Positions 10,121-18,484 of a DNA stretch of 64,000 bases are shown here, piece after piece. The DNA is from Priestia megaterium (GTDB lineage: Bacteria; Bacillota; Bacilli; Bacillales; Bacillaceae_H). The DNA is taken from positions 62,001 to 126,000 of the forward strand of contig VTEF01000003.1 of assembly GCA_008180335.1 (NCBI GenBank). Reading direction: 5' to 3'. The notes beneath the pieces are model-generated. The model had not been told where the DNA came from and did no database searches. It worked only from the letters and a program-made list of their open reading frames with translations. The translations under genes were made by a program, and so were the position numbers. Numbering within the stretch: the first letter of the stretch is position 1; the number at the start of each line of letters is the position of its first letter.

Positions 10121-10170
10121 AAACAATTCCACCTTACCTCACTTTATAAAGGTTTTGAGTCGAAAAGAGC

Positions 10171-10202
10171 ATAAAAAAAAGACTGTCGCATCGACAGCCT
10201 TG
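10171..10202 (-). terminator. Intrinsic terminator
   Basis: A GGCTGTCG/CGACAG stem with a short loop, followed on the minus strand by an uninterrupted T run. It lies ~85 bases after the stop of the zinc-ribbon gene. Confidence 0.75.
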
Positions 10203-10286
10203 CTTTCCCTTCTTTCCTAACCATAAGCTACTTTTATATGCTTTGATAGTCATCCCAAAAGCATCAACAACATGCTTTAACTAAGA

Positions 10287-10469
10287 TTAAATGTTCTTCT
10301 TCATTCCGCAACTCGCACACTCACGCAAAAACTTGCCTCCGCCTACACTGCTTTTGAACTTTACACTGCCGCAGTTATCACAGCGTCCTGAAATCTTGTC
10401 TGGTAATTCTGTGTACTCATAGGTTTTACTTAAATCGATATTAGCATATAAATCTTCTTTTTCTTCCAT
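10287..10469 (-). CDS. Small zinc-ribbon protein
   Basis: A 60-residue protein, MEEKEDLYANIDLSKTYEY at the N-terminus. It then has two Cys-x2-Cys knuckles (CDNC and CASC) separated by 17 residues rich in Lys and Gly, the pattern of a zinc ribbon. The start at 10469 follows GGAG with seven bases spacing; the longer upstream frame has a hydrophobic, unlikely N-terminus and no site. It is a small cytoplasmic protein of unknown function and is monocistronic, with its own terminator. Confidence 0.7.
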   Translation of the reverse strand: MEEKEDLYANIDLSKTYEYTELPDKISGRCDNCGSVKFKSSVGGGKFLRECASCGMKKNI

Positions 10470-10697
10470 AAATATACTCCTTACATTTAGATTACTTTTT
10501 AATAATAGCAAAAATGAACCGGTAATGGCTGCAGTTTCTATAAAAAAATCCACCATTCGTTTTAATGGAAATATAAGCAGGCCTTACTATTTCCATCTTT
10601 TTAGCTGATAAAACAAACTTCTTCTTAGAAAATCTTATTTAATTATATACCAGAACATGGTTAATTTTGTATGTACACTCTACACGAACTGTAGACG

Positions 10698-11085
10698 AGC
10701 ATAAAACATATAGTTGATTTCATTGATTTTCATGAAAAGCTGGAGGAACTTCATGAAGAAGTTGCACTTGAAATCGATCGAATTGCAGAACGAATCAAGA
10801 TGTTAGGTTTGTCCCCTCTCGCTTCTATGCATAGGTTTGTCCGTTACGCAACTCTAGAAGAAGCACCTAGTTGCCCTTATAATACCTGACTATTGCTTAT
10901 GCTGTTGCGAATGATTTCGCAGCTACAGCACATTACTTGCGCGGACTCGACGAATTGGTGAAAGAGACAACTGATGAATTCACAATCAATCTTTTTGGAG
11001 ATGCATTAGGCTTTCTAGAGAGCTACGTTTGTTTCTTTACAGCATACTTAGAAAAATGGATGGCTCCGATTCTCAAAAATGATAA
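10698..11085 (+). pseudogene. Broken Dps/ferritin-like DNA-protection gene
   Basis: Two frames together read like a Dps protein. The first, from 10698 to a TGA at 10887, contains FIDFHEKLEELHEEVALEI then DRIAERIKMLGLSP and SMHRFVRYATLEEAP. The HEKxEEL(Y/H)EEVA...DxIAERI pattern is the Dps helix B ferroxidase region (Asp/Glu ligands). The second, in another frame from ~10892, reads AVANDFAATAHYLRGLDEL...DALGFLESYVCFFTAYLEKW and matches the helix C/D end. The first ~40 residues, with the conserved HW motif, are lost or scrambled, and a segment is deleted at the frame change. The gene is therefore non-functional. An intact Dps normally oxidises iron and protects DNA. Confidence 0.75.
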
Positions 11086-11099
11086 TTTCTACACACTCA

Positions 11100-11135
11100 A
11101 AAAAGCTGCACTTACAAAGCAAAGTGCAGCTTTTT
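11100..11135 (+). terminator. Intrinsic terminator after the dps relic
   Basis: AAAAAGCTGCACTT pairs with AAGTGCAGCTTTTT around a ~8-base loop and ends in five T. It lies ~40 bases past the last Dps-like codons and is probably the surviving native terminator. It is A/T-flanked on both sides. Confidence 0.75.
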
Positions 11136-11178
11136 GATTATCATAGCACAAAGCCAAATTCTGTTCACTTACCTTAGA

Positions 11179-11394
11179 TTAGAACATTTCATTAACTTCC
11201 CATGATTCAACAATCTGGTGTGCTGTTCTTGGGTCATATCCTTTCCCCATCAGGTACGTAATAGCCGCTATTTCCATCATCGCATGAGGAATAGATGTTT
11301 TTTGAGCCTCATTTAAGCCATATTGCACCCATGGATTAACCTTTGATAAAGTTTCTTGTTTGAGATGATATGAGGGATCGTAAGAGGGATACAT
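11179..11394 (-). CDS. Conserved-looking small hypothetical protein
   Basis: A 71-residue protein, MYPSYDPSYHLKQETLSKVNPWVQ at the start, with a well-formed helical C-terminus (HAMMEIAAITYLMGKGYDPRTAHQIVESWEVNE). AAAGGATG lies about nine bases before the ATG. The acidic/aromatic composition and intact frame suggest a real gene. The C-terminal GYDPRTAHQIVESWE looks like a small helical binding motif (UBA-like in feel), but I do not recognise the family. Confidence 0.6.
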   Translation of the reverse strand: MYPSYDPSYHLKQETLSKVNPWVQYGLNEAQKTSIPHAMMEIAAITYLMGKGYDPRTAHQIVESWEVNEMF

Positions 11395-11439
11395 ACTAAT
11401 TACATCCTTTCAAATATAGTTAAATATCACAATCCCATT

Positions 11440-12145
11440 TTATGCACGTTGACCCATTTTGTGAGATGAATACCCTAATTTATATAAACACCTATTGCCT
11501 TCACGTATATCATCTATTTTGAATCCTGCCTGTTTTAGCATCTGAAAGAAGTCCTCAACTGTTCGGTGATATGTAAGAACGGCTTCTCCGATCCATGGCT
11601 CTACTCGTTTACCTGTATTAAAATAATCATCCACTATCCAATCTGTTCGTAAGGAAGGGGTTGAAGCACTTTTTATAGACGATGTTAAAACTGGATGCTG
11701 GACGCTGGATGCTAAAAATAAAACGGCCGTGTCTCTTTAGTGAATTATAAACTTGTTTAAAAATAGATTCTAACTCTGCTAAATAATGAAGTGCTAATCG
11801 AGAAGTGACTAAATCGTACTGTTTTTCTGGATAGTTCCAATCTTCTATTAAGGAGTAATGAACCTTGCCATTCGTTCCGTTCAACATTTTTACGGCTTCA
11901 TTTATCATATTTACCGATCCTTCTACACCTTCATAAAAATAGCACCCTTGCTCAATAAGCTCGTATCCAAACCTTGCATCACCACAGCCTAAATCTAATA
12001 TCGTTTTTCCTGTAACATCTCCCATTAATTCAAGCAGAACAGGTTTCTCAATGATATTATTTGGACTTTCCTTTCGATTTCTTCTGGATATGTACGCTTT
12101 AAAAAACTCATGATTATCATAAACTGATGTGTCTTTGAATCCCAT
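11440..12145 (-). pseudogene. SAM-dependent methyltransferase broken by a 7-bp tandem repeat expansion
   Basis: The N-terminal frame (12145 down to 11627) is a class I methyltransferase. It has KTILDLGCGDARFGYEL as motif I, EGSVNMINEA as the acidic loop, then SRLALHYLAELESIF and GRFIFSIQ. The C-terminal frame (11634 to 11440: DDYFNTGKRVEPW...YHRTVEDFFQMLKQAGF) is the usual end of the same family. Between them the 7-bp unit CTGGATG occurs three times at 11691-11711 (the middle one is CTGGACG). Removing exactly one unit joins both frames into about 232 residues reading SIQHPVLTSS across the junction. Start 12145 fits the AAGGGG site better than 12151. Confidence 0.85.
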
Positions 12146-12383
12146 TGTCATCCCCTTTTTTTGATTACTTACATTTTCTTTATCTCACAGGCACATTCCT
12201 TCCTAAACAAAGCTTTCTAGAAAACGGATGCCCCAAAATTATATGCTTAATTATTTCAAACCACTAATGTTCTTTCATACTAATAAAAGAACTATATCAA
12301 GGACATACTATGCCTAAATATAAACGTTTGAGGTAATAATAAAATTTATCCTTCTCTTGTTAAGGAATACAGAGGTTAATCAT

Positions 12384-12629
12384 ATGAAAATCATTACAAT
12401 TGTATTTATTATTATTATAGCTGTTATAGCAATAGACGGACGGCAGCTTTTAAAATTAAAAGCGCAGAAAGGATCAAAGAAAGAATTATGGGTATTTTTG
12501 ATTTTATTTTTGTTTAGTATCGGAATTGTCATTGCCGAGGGTTTAGATGTAAAAATTCCAAACCCTGCAGATTGGATAGCATTTATTTTGAAGCCATTTA
12601 GTAATTTTTTATTTAATTTGTTGAAGTAA
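12384..12629 (+). CDS. Small two-span membrane protein, possible GerD-type (GerXD) germination accessory
   Basis: An 81-residue protein with two hydrophobic segments: residues 3-18 (IITIVFIIIIAVIAI) and about 34-50 (LWVFLILFLFSIGIVIAEG). A polar DGRQLLKLKAQKGSKKE linker separates them. The start 12384 follows AGAGGT at seven bases. It lies 15 bases upstream of a GerB-type permease gene. Bacillus and B. megaterium germinant-receptor operons often carry small 'D' genes of ~75-80 residues with two membrane spans, which modulate receptor activity. Size, topology and position match; sequence identity to a D protein cannot be confirmed here. Confidence 0.6.
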   Translation: MKIITIVFIIIIAVIAIDGRQLLKLKAQKGSKKELWVFLILFLFSIGIVIAEGLDVKIPNPADWIAFILKPFSNFLFNLLK

Positions 12630-12644
12630 AAGGAAGTGGAATAA

Positions 12645-13754
12645 ATGCTTGAACACAGCAAAATATCTGAAACTCAATTTAGAATATTAGTCATTCTATA
12701 TAGTATTGGTGATACCATCCTAGTTGTACCAGGAAGCATGACTGCGGATTCGAAACAAATGGCTTGGCTTCCAGCCATTCTTGGTGTAGTAATAGGAGTT
12801 GTATTGGTATGGTTATACAGCGCAATAGGCAGCCTGTTCCCTCATAAAACCTTAGTTGAATTAAATGAAAAAATCTTAGGTAAATGGCTAGGCAAAATGA
12901 TTTCGCTTTTGTTTGTAGCTTCTACCTTTCTTTTTTGCAGTCAATTATTGTTTTATGTAGGAAGTTTTTTAACAACACAAATTATGTCAGACACACCTCT
13001 ACTTATAATTCATATTGCTTTTATGATTGTGGTGACGATAGGGATAAGGCTAGGACTTGAAACATTAGCTCGATGTGGGGAAATTTTGTTTCCTTGGTTT
13101 ATGATTTGTTTTATCATTTTAGTATTTTCGATTTCACCTCAAATAAAAGTAGAAAGTATTCAACCGCTCTTTGGAGTAGGCATAAAACCTATATTACGAT
13201 CTACCTTGATATTTTTAAGTATTGCCCCCCTTACGTTTATCGTCTTATTAATGATTTTTCCTGCTCATGTAACGAATGGGAAGAAATCTCGAAGCGCCTT
13301 CTTCATTGGAAGTGCGATTGGAGGACTTATTATGATTATTATCATACTTTTAAGTATTTTGGTTTTAGGTCCTGTTTATGCACAGATTACGATGTATCCG
13401 AGCTATGAATTAGCGAGAAGAATACGAATTGGGGATTTTATACAAGGGATTGAAGTGATAATCGCAATCATGTGGTTTTTATCTCTTTACTTCAAATTAT
13501 CTATTTATTATTACGCTACCGTTTCAGGTCTTGCCCAAATCCTAGAATTAAAACAGTACCGATTATTAACTCTTCCTCTAAGTATCATAATCATTGTCCT
13601 TTCCAACATTGTGTATCCAAGTATTACTTACGAAAAAATATGGGATACTGAAACGTGGATACCTTATAGTTTAATTTTCGGGTTGTTTTATCCTCTTTTA
13701 CTTTTAATTATCGGGACATTTCGAAAAAAGAATCAATCTGTTTTACAAAAATGA
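12645..13754 (+). CDS. Spore germination permease, GerB family (GerAB/YndE-like)
   Basis: A 369-residue, ten-span membrane protein of the GerAB subfamily in the amino acid/polyamine/organocation superfamily. Typical signs are the opening KISETQFRILVILYSIGDTILVVPG and WLPAILGVVIG, plus LNEKILGKWLGK in the N-terminal third. GerB subunits form the membrane channel or binding part of germinant receptors in the spore inner membrane. The partner A and C subunit genes are absent on both sides, so this is an orphan B gene that would need receptor partners encoded elsewhere. It forms a bicistron with the preceding two-span protein and ends in a terminator at 13795. Confidence 0.88.
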   Translation: MLEHSKISETQFRILVILYSIGDTILVVPGSMTADSKQMAWLPAILGVVIGVVLVWLYSAIGSLFPHKTLVELNEKILGKWLGKMISLLFVASTFLFCSQLLFYVGSFLTTQIMSDTPLLIIHIAFMIVVTIGIRLGLETLARCGEILFPWFMICFIILVFSISPQIKVESIQPLFGVGIKPILRSTLIFLSIAPLTFIVLLMIFPAHVTNGKKSRSAFFIGSAIGGLIMIIIILLSILVLGPVYAQITMYPSYELARRIRIGDFIQGIEVIIAIMWFLSLYFKLSIYYYATVSGLAQILELKQYRLLTLPLSIIIIVLSNIVYPSITYEKIWDTETWIPYSLIFGLFYPLLLLIIGTFRKKNQSVLQK

Positions 13755-13794
13755 ACAGTGTGTGCTACACCATTTAAATTTAATAGAAGCAACA

Positions 13795-13832
13795 AAAAGC
13801 AACCTCTTTTGAGATCAAGAGAGGTTGCTTTA
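13795..13832 (+). terminator. Intrinsic terminator of the gerB unit
   Basis: AAAGCAACCTCT pairs perfectly with AGAGGTTGCTTT across a 12-base loop. It starts about 40 bases after the GerB stop. Confidence 0.8.
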
Positions 13833-13839
13833 TCCTAAA

Positions 13840-14135
13840 TACTTTTCTGATGTTCAAAACAATACTCTTTTTGAGACACAGACTGATTCTCTGTTTGTAA
13901 CAATTGGGATTTCGAGTAAAGTAATGCCGACGTTGAAGAGCTTTAATTTTATTGTTTTTACCTTCCACGACTGCGTTGGTAAACCGTAAAGAGTGATAAT
14001 TACAGATTTCTTCCTGCCAGTTTTTCATCGTTTTTAGTCATTCTTTTACAGCGGTGTGCTCGATTCTGTTCACCTTGGTCTAGCCAATGAATAAACCCCA
14101 CTTTAGCCAAGGCATGATTAGCACTACAATCGTAC
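13840..14135 (-). pseudogene. ISL3-family transposase relic (C-terminal part)
   Basis: The frame below 14028 reads KNWQEEICNYHSLRFTNAVVEGKNNKIKALQRRHYF, the conserved C-terminal signature of ISL3 (IS204/IS1001/IS1165) transposases (T-N-x-x-V-E-G-x-N-N-K-I-K). Upstream, in a second frame, up to about 14135, I can read ANHALAKVGFIHWLDQGEQ...RMTK, which joins to it after one frameshift. The remaining ~300 N-terminal residues and the terminal repeats are gone. The tail after residue ~60 of the fragment is read-through. It is an inactive insertion-sequence remnant. Confidence 0.8.
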
Positions 14136-14222
14136 CAAGTAATAAACGCCTGTGTCCAACTTTAATAATCGTTAAGTGTTTATGTTTATCAAGTGGTCAC
14201 CTAGTTAGTCCAAGGATATATT

Positions 14223-15005
14223 TCATTTTACAATTTGATACATCTGAGCTTGGTTCAATAAATCATTGCAATCTTCAGTTTTCTTTTCAATGGCGATAGT
14301 AGAATCAATTTCTGTTACAAGAAGCTCTTCTTCTTCTTTACTCATAGCTAATATGTTTCCTTTAGGGTCAATTATTCGACTCTCGCCACGAAAAGACCAC
14401 GCTTGTTCTTGGTTAGACTCAGATCCGATTCGATTGCTCGAAATGAAAAAGACGACATTTTCCATAGCTCTTACCTTCACAATATCATATGTAGATGCAC
14501 TAATGATATTGGCACTGTGACAAATGATTTGAGCACCTTTGGAAGCAAGGATACGACTTGCTTCAGGAAACCAACAATCAAAGCAAGTAATAACACCTAC
14601 TTTAGTATCCTTTATATTAAATACATTTAGTTCGTCTCCATGAGCAAAGAATTGTTTTTCATAGTTTGGAAGATGGATTTTACGTTGCTTTCCAATATAG
14701 CCATCTGGACCAATTACGACTGCTGTATTATATAAACTACCATTGTCTATCTCTATAATAGACCCAATTAAATGACATCGATGCTTAGATGCTATTTCTA
14801 TTAACTTATTACATGTATAATCTCCAGGAATCAATTCTGCTTGCTTTAGAATTTGTTCCTTTCCAGAAAACAAAATTCCCGTTGTAAAGAACTCAGGCAA
14901 CACAATTAAATCTGCATTTACATTTTCCAAAGAATGATCAATTTTCTTTAGATTAAATTCCTTGTCTCCAAAACGGATATCAAACTGATAAGTTGCTACC
15001 TTCAT
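14223..15005 (-). CDS. Carbon-nitrogen hydrolase (nitrilase superfamily amidase)
   Basis: A 260-residue protein with the complete Glu-Lys-Cys triad of the nitrilase superfamily: Glu in LIVLPEFFTTG (near 38), Lys in RKIHLPNYEK (near 115) and Cys in VITCFDCWFPEAS (near 147). The length is typical for the small amidase branch (omega-amidase, MtnU/YkrU, carbamoylputrescine amidase). Substrate cannot be read from the motifs. It stands alone in a decayed region, next to a broken EamA transporter that is transcribed in the same direction and may once have been its partner. The frame is intact. Confidence 0.85.
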   Translation of the reverse strand: MKVATYQFDIRFGDKEFNLKKIDHSLENVNADLIVLPEFFTTGILFSGKEQILKQAELIPGDYTCNKLIEIASKHRCHLIGSIIEIDNGSLYNTAVVIGPDGYIGKQRKIHLPNYEKQFFAHGDELNVFNIKDTKVGVITCFDCWFPEASRILASKGAQIICHSANIISASTYDIVKVRAMENVVFFISSNRIGSESNQEQAWSFRGESRIIDPKGNILAMSKEEEELLVTEIDSTIAIEKKTEDCNDLLNQAQMYQIVK

Positions 15006-15107
15006 TATATCTCTCCTTTTATTGAAAGCCTTATCGTAAAGAAGAAGTGCTTACTATATTTATGTAATTTCTGCAGTTATTATCAAGGTCTTTGTATGTG
15101 CCATGAA

Positions 15108-15674
15108 AACTTAAGATTTTTTACTATTTTGGTTAAGTAAATAACGTCCCAAAAAATTGGCAGCTACAATACATAGCTCTCTTATCCAATTAATCATGGA
15201 TAAAATTCCCCCGCCGACCAAAACAGAAAAAACAGCACCAAACACAGGTTCCATCCCCATAAGAAGCCCAACTCTTGAAGGTGACGCTTTTCGGATAAAC
15301 ACCATTTGCGCATAGAAGGCAAAGATTGTACAGAATACAGCTAAATAAAGTGTAAGAAACCAAAATTCTTTAGAGTGTGGTATTGTGAGTAGTGTCGATC
15401 CCTCTACCGTGAGATTTAATATTCCTGAAAGAAGAGCGACTCTACTCAATTGTATAACTGTTAGTGCGCTACTATCTCACATTTTTCCATCAGTCAACTT
15501 TTTCGTAAACGTCATCTGAATGGCTCGAATAAGTACTGCTCCGAGAATCAGTATATCTCCTATATTAGATAAAAGAGTATCTTTGTAAGTTAAGAGCCCT
15601 GTTCCAATAACAGATAAGACTACAGCTAGGAAAAATGTATACCCCATAAACTTTTTATTTACAATCCATTCCAT
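15108..15674 (-). pseudogene. EamA/DMT-family transporter, truncated and with an in-frame stop
   Basis: Two open segments in the same frame (15674-15480 and 15476-15111) are separated by a single TGA inside KM*DSSALTVIQLSR. Together they encode the second EamA repeat: WIVNKKFMGYTFFLAVVLSVIGTGLL, GDILILGAVLIRAIQMTFTKKL, then FYAQMVFIRKASPSRVGLLMGMEPVFGAVFSVLVGG. The last of these holds the family hallmark near the C-terminus (S.....L....PV.......). The first EamA repeat (~130 residues) is missing, with a stop just before the ATG at 15674. DMT proteins export metabolites; this copy cannot be functional. Confidence 0.8.
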
Positions 15675-16056
15675 TTACAAGTTTTTCAGGGAAGTGTTTC
15701 TTTATAAAAATATTACTAAAAGTAACTACATTTCTTCTAAAATTGCATACAAATTAGGGATAGAAAGGAAAACACCTCTTAGAAATAAAGTACACCTCAG
15801 TATTATCTTTTCACACCTTAGACATTAATAACTATGTTTAGTTTTTGGAAACCTAATGGTGTTCCTTCTGGTATCACTTATTTATCAAAACTAATTATTT
15901 AAAAACGCAAGAAATTCCTTCAAAATCTGTATTGAAGGAACTTCTTTTAAATAAATTTAAAATTAAATTAGGATTCCTCTCTTGCTCAATTTTCACATTT
16001 ACACTTAATTTTTTGGATATCCTGACACTTTACAACCATTAAGATACTAAATCATA
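15675..16056. other. Intergenic, ~380 bp
   Basis: Mostly AT-rich, with no gene recognised. It contains a hairpin at 15910-15950 (AAGAAATTCCTTCA / TGAAGGAACTTCTT), probably the terminator of the CPBP gene to its right. The missing first half of the EamA transporter is not recognisable here. Confidence 0.5.
15910..15950. terminator. Intrinsic terminator
   Basis: The stem TTCCTTCA / TGAAGGAA, extended by AAGAA/TTCTT with one mismatch, has an 8-9 base loop. T-rich sequence follows on both strands. It lies ~110 bases after the CPBP C-terminal frame. Confidence 0.55.
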
Positions 16057-16841
16057 CTATATAATTAATGTTAACCATACAAGAAAACTGATTGTAATGT
16101 GAACCGTTGCATGAGCAATCATGGCGACTTCCAGTCCTGTCTTCCAGAAAAGCCAACCAAATACAACTCCTGCAATTCCATTTAAACAATCATACGAATT
16201 AAAACAATAGGCGTAAGAGGAGCCAGAAGTACAGTAGCCCCTAAGTGAGCTATAGCAAATAAAAGTGACGTTGATAAGATGGAAAACCAGATAATCCATA
16301 TTTTAGGTTGATTTTTTCCTTGTTGAAATAAACGCCAGCCTATCCAGATAAGCAGAGACATTAGTCCCCAACGAACTAAGATTTCTTCTACGATTCCACC
16401 ATAAAAAACTCCGCCTAATGTATTTACTAAATTACGGGACTCTGGTGTTAGCTTCAAACTATCTGGTAACCATGGCTGAAAAGTTAATTCTAGTAAATAG
16501 TGAATAACTGCAAGAACAACTCCCCACCCAATACCTTTAGAAATATTGGGCTTGATAGAACTCCAGAAAAGTTTTTTCTCTGTCACCCTTTGAATGATAT
16601 AAGATTTCAAACCCAATTTAGGGGTTAATAAATTCCCAATTATAATAGCAATAATTAAAAGGATAAGTGGATTGATCAGAGACAAAACCCCTAAAATTAA
16701 CGGAGGCAGATCAGGTGCATTAGGAACATTCTTTAATTGCACTTCCATAATAGTGTTAATAGAAGGAATAATTGAAAATAATCCAAATAGACCTAGAACA
16801 AAAAGAGTAAAGAATGATTGCCAAAATGAACGAGATTTCAT
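16057..16841 (-). pseudogene. CPBP-family intramembrane protease with a single-base frameshift
   Basis: The first frame (16841-16182) has several membrane spans and the CPBP (CAAX protease/bacteriocin-processing) motif 1, GGIVEEILVRWG. The glutamate pair and Arg are catalytic. It also has the first His in FAIAHLGA. It ends after LIRMIV at a TAA. The second frame carries the rest: LNGIAGVVFGWLFWKTGLEVAMIAHATVH, with the conserved final His motif. Adding one T in the TTTAAA run near 16185 restores LIRMIVLNGIAG and gives about 261 residues. Start 16841 has AAGGGAG eight bases upstream. Either a recent inactivation or a sequencing indel. Confidence 0.85.
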
Positions 16842-16931
16842 ATATACATCTCCCTTAACTGAGTTAAAAATACTACGGGCAAGCAAAACAAAAAAAGTTA
16901 TTAAATGGGATTTAGCTATTAAAAGGGTTGC

Positions 16932-17141
16932 TCAAATATGAAATAAGCTAGCAAAAATTCTTCCAGACACTCCCAGACTGAACTTAAGCGAAGAGATCCT
17001 TCCGCCTCTAGGAATTTTTTTATCTCCATAAGCCTTTTCATTATTTCTCTTAATGATATTAAACAGAATTAAGTCCCTATTATTAAAGTCGAAAAAATTA
17101 TTAATGCTAGCATTATTCCGATAAATTTTTGGTCGCTCCAC
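16932..17141 (-). pseudogene. Possible degraded DUF1294-type membrane protein
   Basis: A 69-residue frame reads LILFNIIKRNNEKAYGDKKIPRGGRISSL and ends SGRIFASLFHI. The order (short hydrophobic span, KR...K...RIP..., then a Gly-rich span and a FH end) faintly recalls DUF1294 proteins, whose core is DKxxAxxxxxRIPE...GGxxGaxxGM..F.HK. The beginning and end do not fit, and no ribosome binding site is seen, so this may be a decayed copy or chance. Confidence 0.25.
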
Positions 17142-17173
17142 GTTCCTTTGTCTCCCTCAAAAAATGCAAGACT

Positions 17174-17629
17174 TCATTCGGTATTTTTCTGCATTTTCCG
17201 CCATTCACTTAAGTAAAATATTTCGTTAGTAGGAATAGGCTCATCTTCCAATATTGCGATAAATTCTAAACTATGACCATCAGGATCCTCAAAATAAACG
17301 CTTGCAGCTGGCATCCAAGCATGAACAATTGGCTCGCTAGGTTCTTTTCCAAAAAACGTCTTTGAAACTAGGAAGTTATTACTTTTTAACCAACTAATAC
17401 TTTTTTCAAGATCATTTATGTTTACCCCCAATGCAAAGTGATCTCTAATAACTTCACCTTGCGGAACTTCTCGTATTCCTAACATATTTTTTTCTTTTCC
17501 AAGAAAAAAGAAGGCACGTCTTTTCTCTTCAATCACATGGGCTAATTTTAGACCTAATTTTTCATAAAAAGAAATAGAATTTTCTAGATTAGAAACCTTA
17601 ATATGAGTTTCTACAATACTTTTAATCAC
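17174..17629 (-). CDS. VOC-superfamily (glyoxalase/dioxygenase-type) protein
   Basis: A 151-residue protein with two beta-alpha-beta-beta-beta modules: ETHIKVSNLENSISFYEKLGL at the start and SVYFEDPDGHSLEFIAILED near the end. Candidate metal ligands are His9 (THIKV), His65 (RDHFALG) and the Glu in HSLEF. These are the positions used in glyoxalase I, fosfomycin-resistance and extradiol dioxygenase proteins. The specific reaction cannot be told. It is encoded just downstream of the creatininase-family gene in the same direction, separated by about 80 bases, so the two may be co-transcribed. Confidence 0.85.
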   Translation of the reverse strand: MIKSIVETHIKVSNLENSISFYEKLGLKLAHVIEEKRRAFFFLGKEKNMLGIREVPQGEVIRDHFALGVNINDLEKSISWLKSNNFLVSKTFFGKEPSEPIVHAWMPAASVYFEDPDGHSLEFIAILEDEPIPTNEIFYLSEWRKMQKNTE

Positions 17630-17707
17630 TAATTATTCCTCCTTACCCCCTAAATATACATTAGTTGGAATATAAAGTATTATTAAGTTATAGATCATAA
17701 CAATTAA

Positions 17708-18484
17708 CTATATAGCTTCATCACTCTTCATAAAATAATATACTTCTTCTGTTAAAATTTTTGCTTGTTTCTCATATAAAATTCTTCCTTTTTCAGCCGA
17801 AGCTTTAGCTGGATCACCTAAGTAACAGTTATTAGCACCAGCAGTTTCAAAATCATTTGCTCCATTTGCAAACTGCTTAATTAGGTTTATCCATTTAGGA
17901 GTCAACTCACTGTAATTACCTTTGACTCTATTTGGAAACTTCCAAAGAAATAAGGAAGTCTCGACTTCACCAGCATGCATATCTAATAATGGAAATTCAC
18001 CATCTAAGATGTTTTTATTACAAGATATGGATTTTTCAATAGCTTTAGAAACAAGGACATTAGCTTCCTTACTCAAATTAAATTCTTTCTCGATAATATT
18101 AAGAACATCTGTATTTTTTGGCTCTAAGTGATGACAGAAAATAACTATATTATTAAATCCATGTGACACTACAGATGTAATAATATCTCTTAAAAGATTC
18201 AACATTGTATTTTCTGAAATTGAAATTGTACCTTCAAATGAGTGAGCAGCATCTGCAATGCAATATGGCAATACAGGAAGTGAAACAATAGAATATCCAT
18301 ACTCCTCAAGTTGTTTTGACGCTAGCTCAACAGTAATCTCAGCTCCTCTAATATCAACGTCAAGCGGTAAGTGAGGGCCATGAGCTTCTAATGGTCCGAT
18401 AGGAAACATAATAATTGTTTTATTTTTATCTAATTTTTTCACTTCCTCAAATGTGTAGTTTTCTAAAGAAAATTTAACAGACAT
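17708..18484 (-). CDS. Creatininase-family metal-dependent amidohydrolase
   Basis: A 258-residue protein with the creatininase signature. PIGPLEAHGPHLPLDVD at 28-44 carries the metal-binding Glu33, His35 and Asp44. There is then IFCHHLEPKN, where family members usually have NGHGGN, and the late acidic motif LDMHAGEVETSLFLW supplying His and Glu. The family hydrolyses small cyclic or linear amides (creatinine, formamides) and includes MftE peptidases. The unusual CHHLEP in place of NGHGG hints at a divergent substrate. It probably forms a unit with the VOC gene and faces a PaaX-like regulator. Confidence 0.85.
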   Translation of the reverse strand: MSVKFSLENYTFEEVKKLDKNKTIIMFPIGPLEAHGPHLPLDVDIRGAEITVELASKQLEEYGYSIVSLPVLPYCIADAAHSFEGTISISENTMLNLLRDIITSVVSHGFNNIVIFCHHLEPKNTDVLNIIEKEFNLSKEANVLVSKAIEKSISCNKNILDGEFPLLDMHAGEVETSLFLWKFPNRVKGNYSELTPKWINLIKQFANGANDFETAGANNCYLGDPAKASAEKGRILYEKQAKILTEEVYYFMKSDEAI

